The notes beneath the pieces were generated by a model, which saw only the letters and a list, made by a program, of their open reading frames with translations, ran no database searches and was not told the origin of the DNA. From Streptomyces sp. NBC_00306 (lineage in GTDB: Bacteria; Actinomycetota; Actinomycetes; Streptomycetales; Streptomycetaceae): 64,000 nucleotides of DNA. Both the position numbers and the translations under genes were made by a program. Of the stretch, positions 1 to 8,077 are shown one piece after another (position 1 is the stretch's first letter; every line of letters begins with the position of its first letter). The stretch is taken from positions 1,054,001-1,118,000 of the forward strand of contig NZ_CP108032.1 of NCBI RefSeq assembly GCF_036169555.1, given 5' to 3'.

Positions 1-56
1 CGGTAGTGAGCACGGCGGACGGGCAGTAGCGCGAAGCCCTCCTCGCGGGTGACCAT
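1..56 (-). CDS. possible N-terminal fragment of a gene leaving the window
   Basis: A reading frame on the minus strand opens with ATG at 56 and runs without a stop to the window edge, giving 18 complete codons that begin MVTREEGFALLPV and are mostly GC-ending. It would diverge from the small membrane gene at 95. The ribosome site is weak (AGGA very close to the ATG) and the fragment is too short to assign to a family, so it could equally be a non-coding upstream region. Confidence 0.25.
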   Translation of the reverse strand, partial: MVTREEGFALLPVRRAHY

Positions 57-94
57 GGTCCTGGGCGGCCGTGGCCGCACGGAGGAGGGCGCGC

Positions 95-256
95 ATGTCC
101 GGATCCACGAAGGCGATGGGAGTGCTCACCGTCTCGACCCTGGTGGTCGTGACCGCCTATACGGCAGCACTCGGCAGCAACGGCTGGCTCTGGTTCGGCT
201 GGGTCGTGCTCGGCCTGCTGACGATCGGGGTGATCGCCTCGCGCGGCAACACCTGA
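95..256 (+). CDS. small hydrophobic membrane protein
   Basis: This encodes a 53-residue protein with two hydrophobic stretches, about residues 7-25 and 28-48, separated by a short polar turn, and a polar RGNT tail. It is probably a two-helix integral membrane protein. I chose the ATG at 95 because GGAGGAGGG lies at a good distance; an in-frame GTG at 71 would add eight Arg-rich residues but has no such site. No catalytic motif is visible and the function is unknown. It converges on the SSI gene with a hairpin between them. Confidence 0.75.
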   Translation: MSGSTKAMGVLTVSTLVVVTAYTAALGSNGWLWFGWVVLGLLTIGVIASRGNT

Positions 257-321
257 CGGCGGGCGCCGCGGGCGCTCGGCCGCTACGCGGAACGGGCCGG
301 CGCCCGGCAGAAGGCAAGGGC

Positions 322-338
322 GCCGGGCAGTGCCCGGC
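322..338. terminator. hairpin between converging genes
   Basis: GCCGGGC and GCCCGGC form a perfect 7-bp stem around the loop AGT. It lies between the end of the small membrane gene (256) and the end of the SSI gene (360), so it could end transcription from both sides. There is no T-run, which is common in Streptomyces. Confidence 0.6.
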
Positions 339-359
339 AGGTCGGCCGCCGGGCGGTGC

Positions 360-752
360 TCAGAAGCGGAAGACCGCTCCGGTCGCCGCGTCGAGCGCGC
401 ACGCGTTGGCGTAGGTCTTCTGCCAGCTCATCGAGCGCTGCTGCCAGCTGCCAGTGGCCTCGACCGTCACCGGGTCGAACTTCTTGGTGCACGGGTGCGG
501 GTCGGCGGGCAGTTTGTCGAGGTCGCCGCCGGCCTTCGTGAGCGCCGCGCACGCGTCCGCCGCCGCGGGGTGCGGGCCGCCGGGCTCGGGTGCGCACTTC
601 AGCATCACCCCGCGCATCCAGGTGTTCTCGCTGCCGGACACGGTCAGGAACAGCCCCTCGCCGGCGACGGGCTCTTCGTCCGCGGCCTGCGCGGGCACCA
701 CGGCGGCAAGGGTCATCAGGGCGGCTGCGGCAAGAGTGACACTGCGGTACAT
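360..752 (-). CDS. secreted subtilisin-inhibitor-like (SSI) protease inhibitor, Lys at P1
   Basis: This is a 130-residue protein with a Sec signal peptide (about residues 1-23, ending AQA) and a mature SSI domain (peptidase inhibitor family I16). The four conserved cysteines are C53, C68, C88 and C118, expected to pair 53-68 and 88-118. The reactive loop reads C88-T-K-K-F-D-P, placing K90 at P1 where archetypal SSI has Met. In this family a basic P1 gives trypsin- or plasmin-type inhibition (plasminostreptin-like), so that specificity is predicted here. The C-terminus ends in VFRF, as is typical. The ATG at 752 follows AGGAG. It probably restrains the host's own extracellular proteases. Tap, which trims secreted proteins, lies 3.4 kb away. 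Confidence 0.95.
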   Translation of the reverse strand: MYRSVTLAAAALMTLAAVVPAQAADEEPVAGEGLFLTVSGSENTWMRGVMLKCAPEPGGPHPAAADACAALTKAGGDLDKLPADPHPCTKKFDPVTVEATGSWQQRSMSWQKTYANACALDAATGAVFRF

Positions 753-917
753 CGAAGGCTCCTGGGGCTCGGGGAACGACGCAGGGTCGGACCGACGGAG
801 GCAAGAGCACTCCTGGACGGGCGCGGTGGCAAGCGGCCGCGCGGCCCCGGTCGCGCGTACGGGCGACAGAAATCGCCCGTACGGCCCCGGGGCCGCCGCC
901 TCGAACCGGCCGGTGCC

Positions 918-1454
918 TCAGCCGACACCCACCGGGACGCGTTCGGTGTCCTCAGCCCGGTGCCGCGCTGCGGGCTCGACCTCCCGTTGGACGACGGGGT
1001 CCACGGGAAGGGGCTTGAACTCGGGCATCGGGGCCGAGGGGGCGGGGGTGGCCCGCAGCATGCGCTCGGCCTGTGTCACCCGCCGGCTGAACCAGATCAC
1101 CTTGCCGGTCGTCGTACCGCACGTGCCCCAGCTGTCACTGAGGACGGCGACGGTCGCGAGACCGCCCCTCGACGGGCAGGAACTGGTCAGCCGTGGCATA
1201 TGGCTGTCGTTGTCCGCCACGGACGCGATCAGATGCCGCCCGGTCCAGCGCAGTTCCACCACGCAGGTCTTGTCACCCGTGACGTGCTGGACGACGTTGC
1301 CGACCAGTTCGTCGACCGCGCGACAGACGGGGGTGATGTGCGCTTCGAGCTTCCAGTGCCGAAGATGTGCCGCGAGAATGCGCCGGATCTGGGGGATCCG
1401 CTCTGTGGTTGCCTGCACTTCCAAGGTGTATCGGCAGGCGGCCTGAACGTGCAT
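918..1454 (-). CDS. RsbW-like ATP-binding (HATPase_c_2) regulatory protein
   Basis: A 178-residue cytoplasmic protein of the small anti-sigma-kinase-like ATPase family that is abundant in Streptomyces. The Bergerat-fold motifs are visible: an N-box around AVDELVGNVVQH (residues 45-56), a G1-type ADNDSHMP, and a Gly-rich lid near RGGLAT. The last 45 or so residues are Pro/Ala/Glu-rich and probably disordered. The start has GAGGAG nine bases upstream. No sigma factor or STAS-domain antagonist is adjacent, so its partner cannot be named. A 20-bp palindrome lies about 80 bp upstream. Confidence 0.88.
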   Translation of the reverse strand: MHVQAACRYTLEVQATTERIPQIRRILAAHLRHWKLEAHITPVCRAVDELVGNVVQHVTGDKTCVVELRWTGRHLIASVADNDSHMPRLTSSCPSRGGLATVAVLSDSWGTCGTTTGKVIWFSRRVTQAERMLRATPAPSAPMPEFKPLPVDPVVQREVEPAARHRAEDTERVPVGVG

Positions 1455-1535
1455 GACCGTGGCTCCTCACCGCAACAGGGCTGTCTCTTCGGATGCGGGC
1501 CCCCGAGTGCGAAGAGTGAGCACCTGACGCTTCTG

Positions 1536-1555
1536 GGTCACTGACCAGAGTGACC
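1536..1555. promoter_or_regulatory. 20-bp palindrome upstream of the RsbW-like gene
   Basis: GGTCACT and AGTGACC are perfect 7-bp arms around GACCAG. The site lies 82 bp upstream of the minus-strand ATPase gene (start 1454) and 171 bp upstream of the acyltransferase on the other strand, so it could be an operator for either. The 1455-1726 spacer otherwise shows no gene. Confidence 0.45.
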
Positions 1556-1726
1556 TCACGTCGTCACAACCGCAACACATCGCCCGACCGGAGCAGTGGC
1601 TCATCCCGTCGGGCACGGTTACGCGGAGCGTGCCGTGCACATAAACTGACCGTCCCCAAGACACCGACTGACCAGGGACGACGCGGCCCTGATCCTGATT
1701 CCGGACCGAGTGAGGAGCACCCTGAA

Positions 1727-2434
1727 GTGTTCTATTACGTGCTCAAATACGTCATTCTGGGGCCGCTTCTGCGGTTGCTGTTCCGGCCCCGGATCGAGGG
1801 GCTTGAGCACATCCCCGAGGACGGCGCGGCGATCGTCGCAGGAAACCATCTGTCGTTCTCGGACCACTTCCTCATGCCGGCGATCATCAAGCGCCGCATC
1901 ACGTTCCTCGCGAAGGCGGAGTACTTCACCGGTCCGGGCCTCAAGGGCCGGCTGACCGCCGCGTTCTTCCGCAGCGCCGGTCAGATCCCGGTCGACCGCT
2001 CCGGCAAGGAGGCCGGGCAGGCCGCGATCCGTGAGGGGCTCGGGGTGCTCAGCAAGGGCGAGCTGCTCGGGATCTACCCGGAGGGCACCCGCTCGCACGA
2101 CGGGAAGCTCTACAAGGGCAAGGTCGGCGTCGCCGTGATGGCTCTGCGGGCAGGCGTGCCGGTGATTCCCTGCGCGATGGTGGGCACCTTCGAGATCCAG
2201 CCTCCCGGGCAGAAGCTGCCGAAGATCAAGCAGGTCACCGTGCGGTTCGGCGAGCCGATGGAGTTCTCCCGCTACGAGGGGATGGAGAACGAGAAGGCCG
2301 CGATCCGCGCCATCACCGACGAGATCATGTACGCGATCCTCGAACTGTCCGGCCAGGAGTACGTCGACCGGTACGCGGCCGATGTGAAGGCGGAACTGGA
2401 GCCGGCGAAGAAGTTCCCGCGCCGGCGGCGCTGA
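1727..2434 (+). CDS. 1-acyl-glycerol-3-phosphate acyltransferase family protein (PlsC-like)
   Basis: This 235-residue lysophospholipid acyltransferase (LPLAT) family protein transfers an acyl group to a lyso-acceptor at the membrane and probably serves phospholipid synthesis. The catalytic HxxxxD motif is H41-LSFS-D46 and the phosphate-binding motif is PEGTR (118-122). The N-terminus is hydrophobic (VLKYVILGPLLRLLF). I chose GTG 1727 because GAGGAG lies nine bases upstream and because the protein then starts at the usual hydrophobic segment; longer in-frame extensions run into Arg-rich spacer sequence. The C-terminus ends in a basic KKFPRRRR tail. The true acyl donor and acceptor cannot be read from the sequence. 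Confidence 0.92.
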   Translation: MFYYVLKYVILGPLLRLLFRPRIEGLEHIPEDGAAIVAGNHLSFSDHFLMPAIIKRRITFLAKAEYFTGPGLKGRLTAAFFRSAGQIPVDRSGKEAGQAAIREGLGVLSKGELLGIYPEGTRSHDGKLYKGKVGVAVMALRAGVPVIPCAMVGTFEIQPPGQKLPKIKQVTVRFGEPMEFSRYEGMENEKAAIRAITDEIMYAILELSGQEYVDRYAADVKAELEPAKKFPRRRR

Positions 2435-2462
2435 GAGCGAATCTGCGCTCCGCCAAGTTTCT

Positions 2463-2484
2463 GGGCCCGGCCTCGGCCGGGCCC
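2463..2484 (+). terminator. strong hairpin after the acyltransferase gene
   Basis: GGGCCCGGCC and GGCCGGGCCC form a perfect 10-bp stem separated by TC, 28 bp after the acyltransferase stop and 14 bp before the next ATG. The next gene therefore probably has its own promoter or is read by leakage. Confidence 0.75.
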
Positions 2485-2497
2485 TTAGCGTTTGGAC

Positions 2498-3556
2498 ATG
2501 ACCAGGGGAAACGCAGTCGTCGTCGGAGCAACGGGACAGGTGGGCCGGGCCGCGGTGCGCGCGCTCGCCGCGGACGGATGGGAGGTGCGGGCGCTCTCCC
2601 GCCGCGGCGGCAGGGACGAGAGCTGGCCGGAGGAGGTGCGGGCAGTCGTCTGCGACCGGGAGGACGAGACGGCGCTGGCGGTGGCGCTCGGCGACGGCTG
2701 TGACGTGCTGGTCGACATGGTGGCCTACGGAGCGGACCACGCGCGGCAGTTGACCTCTCTCGCCGACCGGGTCGGCTCGGCGGTCGTCATCTCCAGCGGC
2801 GCGGTGTACGAGGACGATCAGGGCCGCAGTTTCGACACGCAGCGCGAGCCGGACGGCTTCCCCCGCTATCCGGTGCCGATCCCGGAGACCCAGCGCACCG
2901 TGGCGCCCGGGGATGCCACGTACGGCACCCGAAAGGTCGCGCTGGAACTGGAGTTGCTGGCGGCCGGCGACCACCCCGCGACCACGCTGCTGCGTGCGGG
3001 GGCGATCCACGGGCCGCACTGCCGCACGCCGCGCGAGCTGTACTTCGTGAAGCGCGCGGTGGACGGGCGGCCGGTGCGGATCCTGGCCCACGGCGGCCGC
3101 GACCGCTTCCATCCGGTACATGTCTCCAACCTCGCCGAACTGATCCGGCTGGCGGCCCTCCGGCCGGGGTCGCGGGTGCTGAACGCCGGTGATCCCGTGG
3201 CGCCGACGGTCGCCGAGATCGGTGCGGCCGTCGACGCCGTCCTCGGCCGGAGCAGCGAGACCGTGCTCGTGGACGGGGCGAGCCCGCGAGGCGATGTCGG
3301 GGTGACGCCGTGGAGTGTGGAGCACCCGATCGTCTACGACATGGCCGCGGCCGAACGAGAGCTCGATTACCGGGCGGTGACCACCTACGAGGACTCGCTG
3401 CCGAAGACCGTCGAGTGGCTGGCCCGGCAGCTGCACGGCCGGGACTGGACCGAGGCCTTCCCGAGGATGGCCGAGCTGTACGCTCCGCAGGTCGACCTCT
3501 TCCCCTACGCGGAGGAAGACGCATGGCTGGCCGAGCGCGGACGGGAATCGAAGTGA
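2498..3556 (+). CDS. NAD(P)-dependent epimerase/dehydratase family protein
   Basis: A 352-residue extended-SDR protein. The N-terminal Rossmann motif GATGQVG (G10, G13, G16) follows a hydrophobic beta strand, S99/S100 lie in the catalytic serine region, and Y142-GTR-K146 forms the YxxxK active-site pair. It probably acts on a nucleotide-sugar or similar substrate, which cannot be specified. The ATG at 2498 is preferred; an in-frame TTG two codons earlier is possible. No clear ribosome site sits between the terminator hairpin and the ATG. The stop overlaps the GTG of the YbaK-type gene, which suggests translational coupling. Confidence 0.88.
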   Translation: MTRGNAVVVGATGQVGRAAVRALAADGWEVRALSRRGGRDESWPEEVRAVVCDREDETALAVALGDGCDVLVDMVAYGADHARQLTSLADRVGSAVVISSGAVYEDDQGRSFDTQREPDGFPRYPVPIPETQRTVAPGDATYGTRKVALELELLAAGDHPATTLLRAGAIHGPHCRTPRELYFVKRAVDGRPVRILAHGGRDRFHPVHVSNLAELIRLAALRPGSRVLNAGDPVAPTVAEIGAAVDAVLGRSSETVLVDGASPRGDVGVTPWSVEHPIVYDMAAAERELDYRAVTTYEDSLPKTVEWLARQLHGRDWTEAFPRMAELYAPQVDLFPYAEEDAWLAERGRESK

Positions 3557-4041
3557 GCGAAGAGCACGGCATGTACGCCAAGTTGATCGGGCTGCTGGAC
3601 GAGCGCGGCGCGGCGTACCGGATCATCGAGCACGAGGAGCAGGGCGCGACCGAGGCGGTCAGCGCGCTGCGCGGGAACACTCTGGCGCAGGCCGCCAAGT
3701 GCATCGTGGTGATGGTGAAGATCGGCAAGAAGGAGAAGCGGTACATCCTTGCGGTGGTGCCGGGCGACCGCCGGGTCGACCTCGGTGCGGTGAAGGGCCT
3801 GCTGGGCGGCACCTATGCCGGATTCGCGACACCCGAGGTGGCGGAGCGGCTCGCGGGCAGCGTGAGCGGCACGATCCTGCCGTTCTCCTTCGACCCCGAA
3901 CTCGAACTGGTCGTGGACCCCGCCCTGCTGGTGCACGAGGAGATCTTCTTCAACGCGGCGCGGCTGGACCGTTCGCTGGCGCTGCGCACCGCCGACTACA
4001 CCGCGGTCGCCGAGCCGCGCACGGCGGACATCGCGGGCTGA
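3553..4041 (+). CDS. YbaK/EbsC-type aminoacyl-tRNA deacylase domain protein
   Basis: This is a 162-residue stand-alone YbaK/EbsC (prolyl-tRNA editing-like) domain. Family members hydrolyse mischarged aminoacyl-tRNA such as Cys-tRNAPro. Family features include AAKCIVV with the conserved lysine K49, the RYILAVVPGDRRVDL strand-turn, and the GTILPFSF and VVDPALL segments. The GTG at 3553 overlaps the preceding TGA by four bases (GTGA); an ATG at 3571 is the alternative. It is one of two YbaK-domain proteins in this window (the other is at 57322-57876) and they are not closely similar. The exact tRNA substrate is unknown. Confidence 0.85.
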   Translation: MSEEHGMYAKLIGLLDERGAAYRIIEHEEQGATEAVSALRGNTLAQAAKCIVVMVKIGKKEKRYILAVVPGDRRVDLGAVKGLLGGTYAGFATPEVAERLAGSVSGTILPFSFDPELELVVDPALLVHEEIFFNAARLDRSLALRTADYTAVAEPRTADIAG

Positions 4042-4086
4042 CGTACGCCCGGGACATGAAGACCGCACGAGGGCCCGGGACATGAA

Positions 4087-4116
4087 GGAGGGGCGGCCGT
4101 GAACGGCCGCCCCTCC
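4087..4116. terminator. bidirectional terminator between converging genes
   Basis: A 14-bp perfect stem, GGAGGGGCGGCCGT against its complement, with a 2-nt central GA, sits between the YbaK-type gene (ends 4041) and tap (ends 4133 on the other strand). It is the strongest hairpin seen in the window. Confidence 0.88.
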
Positions 4117-4132
4117 TCCGTGAAACCGGGAC

Positions 4133-5704
4133 TTACGGCTTCGGCGTGGCGTGCGGGGTGCACGTCACATCGCGGCTGTCGACCTTGCCGCTGAGCAGGT
4201 AGGAGTCCACCCGCTGGTTGATGCAGGGGTTGACCAGACCGGTCACACCGTGCGAGCCGGCGTCCTTCTCGATGATCAGACGCGAGCCCTTGAGCCGCTT
4301 GTGCAGCTCGACGGCGCCCTCGAAGGGAGTGGCGGCGTCACGGGTCGACTGGACGATCAGCACCGGCGGCAGGCCCTTGCCGGACTTCACGTTCAGCGGG
4401 GTCTGCTGCTTGGACGACCAGGTGGCGCAGGGAAGGTTCATCCAGGCATTGGCCCAGGTCATGAAGGGGTGGTCCCGGTGGAGCCGGGTGTTGTCCCGGT
4501 CCCACGTGCGCCAGCTGGTGGGCCACTTGGCGTCCGCGCACTCGACGGCCGTGTAGACGGCGTTGCCGTTCTCCGCGGAGATGTTGCCCGCGGTGTCGGA
4601 CAGGTCCGGCGCCGCGGCGTCGACGAGTGCCTGGGTGTCACCTGCGATGTACTTGCTCCAGGTCTGGGCGGTGGGCACCCAGGCGGAGTCGTAGTACGGC
4701 GCACCCTGGAAGAAGCTGATCAGCTCCGCCGGTCCGACGACCCCGCCGAGCGGGGCCTTCTTCGCGGTGGCCCGCAGCTTCACCCACTGCTGCTCGACCT
4801 TCTCCGGAGTGTTCCCGATGTGGAAGACGGCGTCGTTCTTGGCGACCCATGCCTTCCAGTCGTTCCAGCGCGTCTGGAAGGCGACGTCCTGGTCCAGGTT
4901 GGCCTGGTACCAGATCTTCTCCCGGGACGGGTTGACCACGCTGTCGACGATCATCCGGCGCACATGGCCCGGGAAGAGCGTCGCGTAGACCGCGCCGATG
5001 TAGGTGCCGTAGGAGACGCCCAGGAAGTTGAGCTTCTTCTCACCGAGTGCGGCCCGGATCACGTCCAGGTCGCGAGCGGTGTTCGGCGTGGTCATGTGCG
5101 GCAGCATCCAGCCGCTGCGCTCGGCACAGCCGTCCGCGTACTCCGCGGCGAGCTTGCGCTGGGCCCGCTTGTCGGCCTCACTGTCCGGCACCGGGTCGGC
5201 CTTCGGAGCCTTCACGAACTCCTGCGGGTCGATGCAGGAGATCGGCGCCGAGTGGCCCACACCCCGGGGGTCGAAGCCCACGAAGTCGTACGCCTTGGCC
5301 GTGTTGGCCCAGAGCGGGTTCTTGCCCGTGACCCGGGTCGGGAAGCGCAGACCGGAACCGCCGGGGCCGCCGGGGTTGTAGATCAGCGCGCCCTGGCGGT
5401 CCGCCTTCGAACCGGTGTTGCCGATCCGGTCGACGGCGAGCTTGATCTGCTTGCCGTTCGGTCGTGCGTAGTCGAGCGGGACGGTCACCCAACCGCACTG
5501 GATGGGCTTGGCTATCGCCCAGTCCGCGGGGCAGTCCGCCCAGTCGATGCCCTTCTTGGCGGCACGTTCGGCAGCAAGCTGAACGCCACGCGCCTCGGAA
5601 CCGCCGCGGCCGTCGGCGTTGGCCGCCGGAGCCACGACGGCGCCCATTATGAGGGTGCCCGCCATCAGAGTGCCGGCCGAGCCGAGCACTGCTGTGCGTC
5701 TCAC
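4133..5704 (-). CDS. tap: secreted tripeptidyl aminopeptidase (Tap), alpha/beta hydrolase S33
   Basis: A 523-residue exported serine peptidase closely resembling the Streptomyces lividans tripeptidyl aminopeptidase as I remember it; that enzyme removes N-terminal tripeptides from secreted proteins. The signal peptide covers about residues 1-30, ending AANA. The oxyanion-region motif is NPGGPGGSG (110-118), the nucleophile elbow is G-V-S231-Y-G, and the TAP-like C-terminal domain supplies the acid (QSTRDAATP) and the histidine (GSHGV). I chose GTG 5704 because GGGGGAG lies seven bases upstream and the signal peptide begins there. An imperfect repeat, TACCG/CGGTA, lies about 90 bp upstream. The gene stands 160 bp downstream of ureD on the same strand but is probably transcribed on its own. 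Confidence 0.95.
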   Translation of the reverse strand: MRRTAVLGSAGTLMAGTLIMGAVVAPAANADGRGGSEARGVQLAAERAAKKGIDWADCPADWAIAKPIQCGWVTVPLDYARPNGKQIKLAVDRIGNTGSKADRQGALIYNPGGPGGSGLRFPTRVTGKNPLWANTAKAYDFVGFDPRGVGHSAPISCIDPQEFVKAPKADPVPDSEADKRAQRKLAAEYADGCAERSGWMLPHMTTPNTARDLDVIRAALGEKKLNFLGVSYGTYIGAVYATLFPGHVRRMIVDSVVNPSREKIWYQANLDQDVAFQTRWNDWKAWVAKNDAVFHIGNTPEKVEQQWVKLRATAKKAPLGGVVGPAELISFFQGAPYYDSAWVPTAQTWSKYIAGDTQALVDAAAPDLSDTAGNISAENGNAVYTAVECADAKWPTSWRTWDRDNTRLHRDHPFMTWANAWMNLPCATWSSKQQTPLNVKSGKGLPPVLIVQSTRDAATPFEGAVELHKRLKGSRLIIEKDAGSHGVTGLVNPCINQRVDSYLLSGKVDSRDVTCTPHATPKP

Positions 5705-5791
5705 GTAGAACTCCCCCTTCTGTCGTCGAAGTTCTCCGGGGGATCCTTTCGTCTGTGAGGCTGCGGGGAACAGGCCGTACTGGTGTTTCTT

Positions 5792-5811
5792 TACCGAACC
5801 AATAACCGGTA
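5792..5811. promoter_or_regulatory. inverted repeat upstream of tap
   Basis: TACCG and CGGTA are 5-bp arms separated by 10 bp, in an AT-richer patch 88 bp upstream of the tap GTG. On the minus strand TTGGTT lies 17 bp before TACGGC, a weak -35/-10 pair, so this may be the tap promoter region. This is inference only. Confidence 0.3.
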
Positions 5812-5864
5812 TGCACGGTCCCGCTGAGCGGTACGCCCGGGAAGGGACGGCCCAACATCCCTTC

Positions 5865-6613
5865 TCAGGACGGCAGTTCCGAGCGCAACACCTCGTCGAG
5901 CACCCGGCGCAGTTGCCGGGCGTCGGGGGCGACAGCGGTGACGAGGAAGGCCGGACCGGCGAGCGGGGTGAGGACGGCCGAGTCGCCACAGAGACGGGTT
6001 TCATACGGTTTGTCGGCCCATTCCGGATGTACCGCGAGGAGTTGGCCCACGGCCCGGTGTCCGTCGAGAACCGCTCCCCCGTCCCAGCCGGGCGGTGCAC
6101 CGGAGCCGTAGGAGAGCTCCTGGTCGAACAGCGGGCGGCCGGACCGGCGGACGGTCAGCCGGGTGGTCAGGGTTCCCGGGTCCTCGCCGTGCCGGCCGAG
6201 GATCTGCTCCTCGCGAAGGACCAGACGTGCGGTGGCGGCGAGGTCGACGCGTGTGTGCATCCGCAGGTCGCTGCCCCGGGCCGAGATGAGCTGTTCGGGG
6301 AGCCAGCGCAGCTCGGCGTCCTCGCCGACCGTCAACCGCACGTCGTAGTGGGCCTGTTCACTCCCCCGGCCGGGCAGGGCGATGGTCGCGGCCGCCGCGT
6401 CGACGTCGAGCCGGGCGCCGTCGCCGACGTCGGCCTCGACGGCGAGCCGGTCGCCTCCGAGAGGTGCGCTCATGGCGCCGACGACCGTGACGCGGGAGTG
6501 CGCCCGGGACCGCGGCAGGACCGGCCGCGTACGGCGCAGCGCGAGGGGACCGTCGCCGGCCAGGACCGGCAGCCCGTCCCGGGTGGCGACGATGCGTGCG
6601 GTGGCGTGGACGC

Positions 6614-6617
<4 letters not shown>
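5865..6617 (-). CDS. ureD: urease accessory protein UreD
   Basis: UreD (250 residues) is the scaffold of the UreD-UreF-UreG complex that loads nickel into the urease active site. The sequence has the beta-rich UreD pattern, including the conserved [14 protein letters not shown] region in mid-protein. It is the last gene of the operon. Its ATG at 6617 overlaps the ureG stop in an ATGA, indicating coupled translation. The longer in-frame start would overlap ureG by 37 bp and add only Arg-rich residues. Confidence 0.93.
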
Positions 6618-7291
<674 letters not shown>

Positions 7292-7310
7292 GGTGCGGCT
7301 CCAGGGTGTG

Positions 7311-7973
7311 TCAGGACGCGAAGAGGCGTACGGGCCAGGCCGCGTGCTGTTCGGCGGTGATGTCGAGCAGCGGCGCCGAGGCCGCGGGCAGGGCGTCGAT
7401 GCCCTTGCGGGCGGCTGCCGCCGCCTGTGCGGCGACCTCGTCCATCGCGGGCGCGAGGCGGGCGAGCACGGCGGTGGCGTCGAAGGGGTTCAGGCTCAGG
7501 AGGCGTACGGCCGCGGTGGCGGGGCCGCTGACCGTCTCGTAGGCGACGCAGTGCGCGGCGTCCTCGGGGCCGAGCCCGGCGGCCCGCGCCGTGAGCCCGA
7601 TGACGACGGGCTGATGCGCACCGCGCGGGAGAGCGGCGGCGAGCGCGTCGAGTTCCGGAGCGGGCCAGGTGGCGCGGGCAGCGCGCATCATCTGTCGGCC
7701 GAGCCTGCGGGCCGTGGCCCGCAGGGCGGGGGACGGTGTGCGGGCGTCGGCGGCCTCGTCGAGTTCGAGGGGGTCGAGGCCGAGGGCGGCCGCGGCAGCG
7801 AGTGCGGCCGAGGTGAGTCCGGTGGTGCGGAGCCGGCCGTGGCAGAACGCCGCCAGATCCCGGGCGTCACGGATGCGGCCCGCCTTGACGGCCGCTTCGG
7901 CGCCGCCGGAGTGGGCGTGCCCGCCGGCGGGGAAGCGGCCGTCGGCGAGGACGAGGAGTGCGGCACGGCTCAT
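7311..7973 (-). CDS. ureF: urease accessory protein UreF
   Basis: UreF (220 residues) is an all-helical protein that links UreD to the GTPase UreG. The N-terminus, [16 protein letters not shown], is the conserved UreF signature, and the C-terminal half carries the usual Ala-rich helices. I chose ATG 7973 because GAGGAG lies six bases upstream; an ATG at 8027 would add 18 acidic residues without a ribosome site. It lies about 100 bp downstream of ureC. Confidence 0.93.
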   Translation of the reverse strand: MSRAALLVLADGRFPAGGHAHSGGAEAAVKAGRIRDARDLAAFCHGRLRTTGLTSAALAAAAALGLDPLELDEAADARTPSPALRATARRLGRQMMRAARATWPAPELDALAAALPRGAHQPVVIGLTARAAGLGPEDAAHCVAYETVSGPATAAVRLLSLNPFDATAVLARLAPAMDEVAAQAAAAARKGIDALPAASAPLLDITAEQHAAWPVRLFAS

Positions 7974-8077
7974 GACCGGCTCCTCGTCGCAGGCGGTGTC
8001 CTCTTCTGCGACGGCGATGGTGTGCATGTCGGCCCGTCGGCAGTCGTCCGCGGGACCCGGTCTGTCGTCATCGGCGG

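Noticed and set aside
4151..5758. Plus-strand open frame of 535 codons
   Set aside because: It lies opposite tap, which has a signal peptide and full catalytic triad. The opposite frame looks like reverse-coding bias.
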